Part shown: positions 1 to 5,013 of the stretch, one piece after another
Numbering within the stretch: the stretch's first letter is position 1
Layout of the letters: each line of letters opens with the position of its first letter
From: Bacteroidota bacterium
Lineage (GTDB): Bacteria > Bacteroidota > Bacteroidia > SpSt-205 > S141-50
Assembly (NCBI GenBank): GCA_015490695.1
Contig: WFXK01000146.1
Location: forward strand, 1 to 5,195
DNA: 5,195 bases
Reading direction: 5' to 3'
The notes under the pieces: model-generated
Seen by the model: only the letters and a program-made list of their open reading frames with translations
What the model was told of the DNA's origin: nothing
Databases searched by the model: none
Translations under genes and position numbers: made by a program

Positions 1-172
1 ACATAAACGTTATGAAAACATTTATCCTCAAAAACTCAAGGAGTTACAACAAGCAGCTATGCGAGGCGAAAACATCTTTGAAACCTTAATGGAAGTGTGT
101 AAATATTGCTCGCTTGGACAAATGACCCACGCGCTCTACGAAGTAGGTGGACAATATAGAAGAAATATGTAA
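1..172 (+). CDS. C-terminal end of a B12-dependent acyl-CoA mutase (methylmalonyl-CoA mutase / IcmF family), 5' truncated
   Basis: An open frame runs in from the left edge (first whole codon at base 2) and ends at a TAA at 170-172, giving 56 residues. The tail contains GENIFETLMEVCKYCSLGQ and then YEVGGQYRRNM, which I recognise as the extreme C-terminus of the mutase TIM-barrel domain of the methylmalonyl-CoA mutase family. Such enzymes rearrange the carbon skeleton of branched or linear acyl-CoA thioesters with adenosylcobalamin. A protein ending in the mutase domain instead of the B12-binding domain suits the fused IcmF-type order (B12 domain, GTPase chaperone, mutase), but the B12 and GTPase domains lie outside the window, so that is inference. 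The stop abuts the ispF ATG with no gap (TAA then ATG), implying co-transcription and probably reinitiation. Confidence 0.75.
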   Translation, partial: HKRYENIYPQKLKELQQAAMRGENIFETLMEVCKYCSLGQMTHALYEVGGQYRRNM

Positions 173-652
173 ATGTTACGAGTAGGTATTGGCTACGATG
201 TCCATCGCTTTGCCCAAGGAAGGAAACTCATCTTAGGTGGCGTAGAAATCCCTTATGAAAAAGGATTGCTTGGGCACAGCGATGCAGACGTATTACTACA
301 CGCCATTTGTGATGCCCTCTTGGGTGCTGCTGGATTAAAAGACATCGGTCATCACTTTCCTGACTATGATGAACAATGGAAAGATGTTTCATCATCCTTT
401 TTACTGGAAAAAACGCTACAACTTCTAAGGAAGCATCACTGGAAAATTGTGAACATAGATGCAACGATTATTGCAGAGCAGCCCCGTCTTGCTCCCTTCA
501 TCCCTACAATGATTGAACATTTGAGTACATGGGCAGCCATCGCTCCCCAACAAATAAACATTAAAGCCACAACCAATGAACAAATGGGTTTTATCGGAAG
601 AGGAGAAGGTATTGCAGCAATTGCTATAGCCTTGATTCAAAAACAATCATGA
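173..652 (+). CDS. ispF: 2-C-methyl-D-erythritol 2,4-cyclodiphosphate synthase (IspF)
   Basis: This cytosolic trimeric enzyme converts CDP-ME 2-phosphate into the cyclic diphosphate MEcPP with release of CMP, in the MEP route to isoprenoid precursors. At 159 residues it has the usual length. The N-terminal RVGIGYDVHRF supplies metal ligands D9 and H11, and LLGHSDADVLLHAICDALLG (residues 32-51) carries H35 and the third metal ligand H43. DIGHHFPDYD (57-66) is the conserved substrate loop, and KATTNEQMGFIGRGEGIA (131-148) is the signature that binds the cytidine and phosphates. All expected catalytic positions are intact, so it should be active. The start is fixed by the family N-terminus and by the ATG directly following the mutase stop codon. 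There is no Shine-Dalgarno sequence ahead of it. Its TGA overlaps the next gene's ATG (ATGA at 649-652), so the three plus-strand genes look translationally coupled. Confidence 0.97.
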   Translation: MLRVGIGYDVHRFAQGRKLILGGVEIPYEKGLLGHSDADVLLHAICDALLGAAGLKDIGHHFPDYDEQWKDVSSSFLLEKTLQLLRKHHWKIVNIDATIIAEQPRLAPFIPTMIEHLSTWAAIAPQQINIKATTNEQMGFIGRGEGIAAIAIALIQKQS

Positions 653-1395
653 AAAAACAATTAGTCTGGGGTATTCGTAGCGTCCAAGAGGCTTTGAAGA
701 ACCCTAAGAACATCGCTAAAATCTGGTTCGCTGTAGAAAAACAAAAAGACCAACGACTAAAGCAATTGTTTCAACAAGCCAGACAATTGAAAGTTCCTGT
801 ACAATGGGTTCCTGAAATCGCCATTGAACAACGCATCCACGATGAAAAACATCAAGGCGTATTAGCACAGATTGTTTCTATAAAACGTTGGTATTTAGAA
901 GAGTTACTACAAGAGCGTCAACCTCCTTTTGCTGTGTTAGTGGGTATTTCTGATGTTAGAAACGTTGCTGGTATTATCCGTAGTGCAGAAGTATTAGGTA
1001 TTCAAGGAATTATTATCGCAGGAGAAGGAACGCCTTTCTTACAACCAAAGATTGCAAAAGTATCTGCAGGTGCTGTACTTCATTTACCTATTGTATATGA
1101 ACCCAGTGCAAAATATGTTATCCATTATCTCCAAAGCGAAGGAATTATTTGCATCGCGACAGTCATTGAAAAAGGTACGCCCATTTATCAGTTATCCTTA
1201 CAGCAACCCCATGCATGGGTTCTTGGCAATGAAGCTAAAGGATTGTCTTCTGCTGTTATTAAAGCTTGTCAATGGCGTGCAACCATTCCTATGCACGGAA
1301 AAACTCAATCCTTAAACGTCAGTAGTGCTGCCGCTGTCTGTTTTTATGAAAGTTTACGTCAAAAAATGATGCGATGTTTAAAGTCATCTTCTTAA
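649..1395 (+). CDS. rlmB: TrmH/SpoU-family RNA 2'-O-ribose methyltransferase, probably RlmB (23S rRNA Gm2251)
   Basis: A 248-residue SPOUT methyltransferase using S-adenosylmethionine. Residues 4-76 form the small N-terminal substrate-binding domain typical of RlmB (it opens LVWGIRSVQEAL and includes HQGVLAQI near 68-75). The SPOUT catalytic domain follows: motif 1 is DVRNVAGIIRSAEVLG (102-117, N105 and catalytic R111), motif 2 is VLGNEAKGLS (191-200), and motif 3 is IPMHGKTQSLNVSSAAAV (213-230), which forms the trefoil knot and SAM pocket. Motif 1 reads N-V-A-G-I-I-R where most relatives have N-x-G-A-x-x-R, a small deviation. The likely target is the peptidyl-transferase-loop guanosine of 23S rRNA, but TrmH-family members are hard to separate by eye, so another 2'-O-methylation site is possible. 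It overlaps ispF by four bases and ends facing the lpxD-like gene. Confidence 0.88.
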   Translation: MKKQLVWGIRSVQEALKNPKNIAKIWFAVEKQKDQRLKQLFQQARQLKVPVQWVPEIAIEQRIHDEKHQGVLAQIVSIKRWYLEELLQERQPPFAVLVGISDVRNVAGIIRSAEVLGIQGIIIAGEGTPFLQPKIAKVSAGAVLHLPIVYEPSAKYVIHYLQSEGIICIATVIEKGTPIYQLSLQQPHAWVLGNEAKGLSSAVIKACQWRATIPMHGKTQSLNVSSAAAVCFYESLRQKMMRCLKSSS

Positions 1396-1481
1396 GAGTA
1401 CTGCTTTTGGTATGGTGCTTACTTAACTTTATAGAATCTGAAGTAGTAGCGGGTGTTCTTAGAGCGAGTTCTCTGTATTGA
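1374..1481 (+). CDS. Possible small hydrophobic peptide gene (35 residues)
   Basis: An ATG at 1374, inside the end of the methyltransferase gene and in another frame, opens 35 codons ending in TGA at 1479-1481. The first 20 residues (MFKVIFLRVLLLVWCLLNFI) are almost entirely hydrophobic apart from K3 and R8, like one membrane-spanning helix or an uncleaved signal sequence. The short tail is ESEVVAGVLRASSLY. The overlap of 22 bases with the upstream gene and a stop only five bases before the end of the convergent lpxD-like gene mean it fills the whole gap. It could be a real single-pass microprotein, the surviving signal peptide of a lost secreted protein, or chance. There is no ribosome binding site, which means little here because its neighbours lack one too. 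I do not recognise a family. Confidence 0.3.
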   Translation: MFKVIFLRVLLLVWCLLNFIESEVVAGVLRASSLY

Positions 1482-1486
1482 ATTGC

Positions 1487-2485
1487 TCATTCTTCTTGCT
1501 CTACTTTGCTTTCTGCTTCTTTAATCCATAAAGGGAGTTTACTTAAGGCAGCTAATTCGCGCCATTTTTGTACATGTTCTTTTGCTGGGGCACCAAAATA
1601 GGTTTTACCCGCAGGTACATCTGACATCACTCCTGCTTTCGCTAATAATACAGCTCCTTTACCTACGCGGATACCACTGGGAATCCCTACTTGTCCCCAT
1701 AAGGTTACATCGTCTTCAATCACAACACAGCCAGCAATTCCTACTTGTGCAGCAATCACACAACGCTTGCCAATAATCGTGTCATGCCCTACTTGAACTA
1801 AATTGTCAATCTTTGTATGATCTCCAATCATTGTAGGAGCACTTACGCCAGAGTCTATCGTCGTGTTAGCTCCAATATCTACATAATCTCCAATCCACAC
1901 TCCCCCAGCATTCTCCATAGGAATTCGCCCGTTGTGGGTCCTTTTATAATAAAAAGGTAAACCACCAATAACAACCCCATATTGAATGCGACAATATTGT
2001 CCAATTTGTACGTAATCTCCAATACGAGCACCAGGATAGATGATAGTACCTCGTCCTATGTAAACGTTAGAGCCAATCGTTACTTGATGTCCAATGATTA
2101 CCTCATCCTCTATAATAACGTTTTTTCCAAAGACTACTTGTTGTCCAATTTGAACGTTCTTTCCTAAGGTTGGTTTATCGCTAATAACAGGAGAAAAAGC
2201 TTCACGGAATTTTCTCAGTAGTTGATTAAATGCGATGAAAGGCGATTCTACAACAATTAACGCTTTTCCATCGGGAACATCAACAGCTTTATCTATCAAG
2301 ATAACTGATGCAGGGCTTTCTAAAATTCTGCGGTAATACTTAGGATGGTCTACGAAGCAAATATCTCCTGCTTCCACCCGATGGATTTCATTGATTCCTG
2401 TAGCATAGACATTGGGATTACCTACAACAATACCATTTACCCATTGTGCAATTTGCTGGACTGAAATAGGTTTTTCAAACCGCAT
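1487..2485 (-). CDS. lpxD: LpxD-type UDP-3-O-acylglucosamine N-acyltransferase, probably the Bacteroidota LpxD paralogue
   Basis: LpxD moves an R-3-hydroxyacyl chain from acyl carrier protein onto the 2-amino group of UDP-3-O-acylglucosamine, the third step of lipid A synthesis, at the cytoplasmic face. The 332-residue protein has the expected architecture: an N-terminal uridine-binding domain (1-100, with GDICFVDHPKYY at 40-51), then a left-handed beta-helix of hexapeptide repeats (about 108-290, many [IV]G-x-x-V/T turns), then a C-terminal helix (300-332). H234 in NLVQVGHDTIIG matches the catalytic histidine (H239 of E. coli). However, the loop that normally reads G-x-D-G-F-G is here GGLPFYYKRTHNG (174-186). 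From memory this, with the NEIH..EAGDI start, matches a second LpxD-like lineage that many Bacteroidota carry besides canonical LpxD, so the exact substrate is uncertain. Its ATG lies one base after the PorV/PorQ-like stop, so the two are surely co-transcribed. Confidence 0.87.
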   Translation of the reverse strand: MRFEKPISVQQIAQWVNGIVVGNPNVYATGINEIHRVEAGDICFVDHPKYYRRILESPASVILIDKAVDVPDGKALIVVESPFIAFNQLLRKFREAFSPVISDKPTLGKNVQIGQQVVFGKNVIIEDEVIIGHQVTIGSNVYIGRGTIIYPGARIGDYVQIGQYCRIQYGVVIGGLPFYYKRTHNGRIPMENAGGVWIGDYVDIGANTTIDSGVSAPTMIGDHTKIDNLVQVGHDTIIGKRCVIAAQVGIAGCVVIEDDVTLWGQVGIPSGIRVGKGAVLLAKAGVMSDVPAGKTYFGAPAKEHVQKWRELAALSKLPLWIKEAESKVEQEE

Positions 2486-2486
2486 A

Positions 2487-3560
2487 TTACCGTTCCCAAG
2501 TAAAGGTTAAGGAGATAAGATGCGAGTATTGATTTGTGGAAAAGCCAAGGGCACTGAAGTTAGATAAAGCGTAGTCAATCTGTACGGCTTTAAGACGAAT
2601 ACCTACACCTGCTGTAGGAAACGCTGTTAATGCGCGTTGATTCTTCCTGTTCACTCCTTTCTGGAAGTTATAAGCTCCTAAACGCAAAAATATTGTTTCT
2701 TTGTAATTAGTTTCTACACCTATCCGAGGGTCTAAACTTACTTGTCCTAAAGGTACTAAAGTGTTGCGTTTTCCATCAAAGTAGGCATCCCAGTCCATAG
2801 CAAACGTAACTTGGAATTTTTTCCCTTTAGGGAACAAACGATAGCTGCCTCCTACGGATAAAGAAGGCAAAGTAAGTTCTATAGAGTTTTGTGGAATCTC
2901 ATTTCCTGTTTGACGAAATACTTCTTCAAACAAAGAGGTATTAAAGCTCCATGCATTAAAGGTAGAAGTAACATCTCTTAATATAGCGCCCATACGCCAA
3001 CGTTTTTTTACATACGATGCAGCAATATCTATACCAAACCCCCAAGCTAAGGCAAAATCGCCTACTCTTCGGTGAATGACTTTAACGTTCGTACCAATAG
3101 AAAGGTCTTTTAACCAAGTAGTTGGCGTAGCATAACTTATGAGCAGTGCCATATCGGCAACACTAAAGGAAGTGATCTTATCGTAATTGAATACTCCTCC
3201 ATCCATGAATTGTAAGGTGTTGGGGATGTCGTCTATACCTAAGCGTATAAAGGAGGCGCCTAAGCGACGCCCATGGGGTAGGGGGGCAACAAAACTACCA
3301 TAGTCATATTTAGCAATTCCAGCAAAATACTCAGCATGCATTAAAGCAGCTTGAAGGTGATGCGGTGCAGAAACCAAAGCAGCAGGGTTCCAATAACCCG
3401 CCGTAACATCATAAACAAACCCGGTTTGAGCATTTCCCATTCCTGCTGCTGCAGCACCTACACCAATACGTAAAAACTCATTAGAATACTTTGGAGCGCG
3501 TATTTGCGCATGAAGTAATGCTATAAAACTTATCAGCACAAACCATCTACCCATCATCAT
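2487..3560 (-). CDS. PorV/PorQ-family outer-membrane beta-barrel protein
   Basis: The 357-residue product begins with a signal peptide (residues 1-18, FVLISFIALLHA, predicted cut before Q19). Next comes the family's hallmark: KYSNEFLRIGVGAAAAGMGN (24-43) and then DVTAGYWNPAAL (51-62). The rest is alternating hydrophobic/polar strand-like sequence with frequent aromatics and G-turns, ending in HLISLTFTWER, consistent with a FadL-like barrel in the outer membrane. PorV and PorQ serve type IX secretion, PorV shuttling cargo to the sortase PorU. The hallmark here (I-G-V-G..G-M-G-N..D-V-T-A-G-Y-W-N-P-A) differs from what I recall of true PorV (S-P-D-A-R-A-G-x-M-G-D), so I call family only. Three in-frame ATGs open the gene (3560, 3557, 3554); any could be used and the signal peptide works with each. 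It lies 25 bases after the secreted unknown and one base before the lpxD-like gene. Confidence 0.85.
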   Translation of the reverse strand: MMMGRWFVLISFIALLHAQIRAPKYSNEFLRIGVGAAAAGMGNAQTGFVYDVTAGYWNPAALVSAPHHLQAALMHAEYFAGIAKYDYGSFVAPLPHGRRLGASFIRLGIDDIPNTLQFMDGGVFNYDKITSFSVADMALLISYATPTTWLKDLSIGTNVKVIHRRVGDFALAWGFGIDIAASYVKKRWRMGAILRDVTSTFNAWSFNTSLFEEVFRQTGNEIPQNSIELTLPSLSVGGSYRLFPKGKKFQVTFAMDWDAYFDGKRNTLVPLGQVSLDPRIGVETNYKETIFLRLGAYNFQKGVNRKNQRALTAFPTAGVGIRLKAVQIDYALSNFSALGFSTNQYSHLISLTFTWER

Positions 3561-3585
3561 GCAGCAAAGTTAGTAATAAAATCCC

Positions 3586-4170
3586 TTATTCTGCCTTATG
3601 ATACCAAGCATCGTCCTCATAATCTGCCACCCCAGGCATCTGAACCCGCTGCGCATGAACATACCGAACAATCTCTAAGGTAATCGCCGCATACGTGTCT
3701 TTCTCCTCTATTAAACATAAAAAGGTATCGCTGTCAATATCAAACTGAAATAACGTATTTACACCATATAAAGACAAATACCGCAATAACTGCTCCTCAA
3801 AACGGGAACGAATTTGCAAATAGTAAATAGATTCTCCGTAAAGGTAGTGCATTAACAGGATAATTTGCTCCAAATAAAATTGAAGGTTTTTTTCTGAAGG
3901 AGTTATCTTCAAAAGGTCTAATCGTATGACGGTATGATGGCGTTTACATCCGCGCTGTTCTATAGTTACAACCCGAAAGGGGTCTAATTTTGCTATTTCT
4001 GTTTTGGTTTCGTCATTCCATTGATGAGCGTAAAAAAAAGGATTTTCTTCTGAAATCAATGGTTGCAGCATGGATTCTTTTACCACACAATTGCGGTTTT
4101 CTACAGGGTTTTGTACCAAAGTTTTGATTTGTGCTTGCAATAACCAAGGGATTAAAAACAGGTATCGCAT
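3586..4170 (-). CDS. Secreted protein of unknown function (194 residues)
   Basis: I do not recognise this protein. I start it at the ATG at 4170 because the residues that follow (MRYLFLIPWLLQAQIK) make a short signal peptide with a likely cut between A13 and Q14, the same style as the downstream barrel protein; the frame extends to an ATG at 4257, but that would overlap thiD by 106 bases and bury the signal sequence. The mature part is about 181 residues with three cysteines (C28, C75, C152), no membrane segment and no lipobox. A helix-rich, aromatic stretch (about 97-137, including LQFYLEQIILLMHYLYGES) lies in the middle and an acidic end, DYEDDAW, near 183-189. It probably sits in the periplasm or on the surface. 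The start overlaps thiD by 19 bases and the barrel gene follows after 25 bases, so shared transcription is likely. A run of eight T (coding strand, 4032-4039) encodes PFFY. Confidence 0.75.
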   Translation of the reverse strand: MRYLFLIPWLLQAQIKTLVQNPVENRNCVVKESMLQPLISEENPFFYAHQWNDETKTEIAKLDPFRVVTIEQRGCKRHHTVIRLDLLKITPSEKNLQFYLEQIILLMHYLYGESIYYLQIRSRFEEQLLRYLSLYGVNTLFQFDIDSDTFLCLIEEKDTYAAITLEIVRYVHAQRVQMPGVADYEDDAWYHKAE

Positions 4171-4931
4171 AAACAATGCATAAGTACTGCTGCTCCCTTC
4201 CCGTAGTGGCGATGAAAAACTAAGGTATTCAAAAGATATTCTTGTGCTTTTTTGCATGCGTCTAAGATAGAAAAGCCTTGTAATAAAAAGGCAGCGATAG
4301 CAGCTGCTAAGGTACAGCCTGTGCCCCTTACTGCATCTACAGCAATCCGTTCATGGGTTAAACAATACATTTCTCCTTGGAAATAAAGGTAGTCAGTAAT
4401 AGGGTCTGTAGCCTTGTCTCCTGTCTTAAGTAAAATATGACTTTGCGGCACTAATCGTTGTAATTGTTCTAATAGTCGCTGTGGCTCTTTTTCTTTTTTC
4501 CCAATTAGCCACTCTGCTTCTTTCCAGTTTGGTGTAATTAATGTTGCTAATCGCAGCAGCTCCAGTAATGCAGGTCGGCTACTTTTTTTTAAAAGTGTAG
4601 CATTGGTGGTAGAAACCACAATAGGGTCTATAACAACAGGAATCTTTTTATCCTGCAACCACGATAGTAGTCCCTCAATGATGGGCTGATGATAAACCAT
4701 ACTGATTTTAATCACACCGATAGAGAAATCTTCTTCAATGCTTTTTAATTGTTCTTGGATAATTTCCCATGGTAGTGGATAAATAGCAAGTACTTTTTGG
4801 GTGTTTTCTGCAACGATTGCAGTTATAACGCTGCAAGCATATTGTTCTAAGGCGGCAAAAGTTTTAATATCGGCTTGGATTCCAGATGCAGCACTGCTGT
4901 CGCTGCCGCCAATACAAAGCCCAACCTTCAT
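4152..4931 (-). CDS. thiD: Hydroxymethylpyrimidine/phosphomethylpyrimidine kinase (ThiD)
   Basis: ThiD phosphorylates HMP and then HMP-phosphate to give HMP-PP, the pyrimidine half of thiamin. The 259-residue protein is a ribokinase-like fold of normal length. Visible motifs: CIGGSDSSAASGIQADIKTF (6-25, substrate-binding start), TAIVAENT (37-44), IKISMV (74-79), VVIDPIVVSTT (99-109), LITPNWKEAEWLIG (131-144), ILLKTGD (166-172) and VRGTGCTLAAAIAA (201-214) with the anion-hole glycines and catalytic C206. E42 and M78 align with positions 44 and 80 of the Salmonella enzyme, which bind HMP. It departs from the usual G-G-A-G (here A-A-S-G), V-K-I-G-M (I-K-I-S-M) and H-G-T-G-C (R-G-T-G-C), so it is a divergent member. 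I chose ATG 4931, which gives the usual short lead into the G-S-D motif; a TTG at 4949 with an AAGGAG upstream is the rival, adding six residues. No thi-box precedes it and no other thiamin gene is nearby. Confidence 0.9.
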   Translation of the reverse strand: MKVGLCIGGSDSSAASGIQADIKTFAALEQYACSVITAIVAENTQKVLAIYPLPWEIIQEQLKSIEEDFSIGVIKISMVYHQPIIEGLLSWLQDKKIPVVIDPIVVSTTNATLLKKSSRPALLELLRLATLITPNWKEAEWLIGKKEKEPQRLLEQLQRLVPQSHILLKTGDKATDPITDYLYFQGEMYCLTHERIAVDAVRGTGCTLAAAIAAFLLQGFSILDACKKAQEYLLNTLVFHRHYGKGAAVLMHCLCDTCF

Positions 4932-4946
4932 AAGTGATGAATGCTT

Positions 4947-4977
4947 CAAAAATACATCTCCTTGCTGGAATGTACAA
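4947..4977 (-). promoter_or_regulatory. Candidate Bacteroidota-type promoter for the thiD run
   Basis: Reading the minus strand, TTG (4977-4975) is followed after exactly 20 bases by TATTTTTG (4954-4947), which fits the Bacteroidota sigma pattern of a -33 TTG/TTTG and a -7 TAnnTTTG. Transcription would start near 4940, leaving a leader of roughly ten bases before ATG 4931. This would drive thiD and the three envelope genes after it. If correct it rules out the TTG start at 4949, which would lie inside the -7 element. The match is by eye and the elements are short, so chance is possible. Confidence 0.45.
4958..4963 (-). promoter_or_regulatory. Shine-Dalgarno-like AAGGAG that would favour a TTG start of thiD
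   Basis: On the minus strand AAGGAG is eight bases ahead of the in-frame TTG at 4949 but 26 bases ahead of ATG 4931. It is the only clear Shine-Dalgarno-like sequence at a gene start in the window. It competes with the promoter reading of the same bases: if transcripts begin upstream (for instance reading through from the PDDEXK gene), the TTG start becomes plausible; if they begin near 4940, it is irrelevant. Confidence 0.22.
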
Positions 4978-4978
4978 C

Positions 4979-5010
4979 GCCCATATCACTTTTGGGCATT
5001 GAGTTTGCCC
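4979..5010 (-). repeat. Two overlapping, mutually exclusive short inverted repeats upstream of thiD
   Basis: On the minus strand the order is GGGCA (5010-5006), seven bases, TGCCCA (4998-4993), nine bases, TGGGC (4983-4979). The middle block can pair perfectly over five bases with either the left or the right block, not both. The first hairpin starts three bases after the PDDEXK stop codon, but no T-run follows it, so it is a poor intrinsic terminator. The whole lies just upstream of the candidate -33 element, where it could equally be a protein-binding palindrome. Stems of five bases are weak evidence. Confidence 0.35.
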
Positions 5011-5013
5011 GTT

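Noticed and set aside
425..646. Minus-strand open frame inside ispF
   Set aside because: Antisense to fully conserved IspF motifs and with no family resemblance.
1396..1486. Terminator between the convergent gene runs
   Set aside because: The only inverted repeat is a four-base AGAG/CTCT pair at 1461-1474 without a T-run on either strand.
1982..2167. Plus-strand open frame of 61 codons rich in N, S and Y with apparent repeats
   Set aside because: The repetitiveness is the mirror of the hexapeptide repeats of the LpxD-like gene on the other strand.
4171..4257. Longer N-terminus for the secreted unknown, starting at ATG 4257
   Set aside because: It would overlap thiD by 106 bases and place polar, serine-rich sequence ahead of a well-formed signal peptide beginning at 4170.
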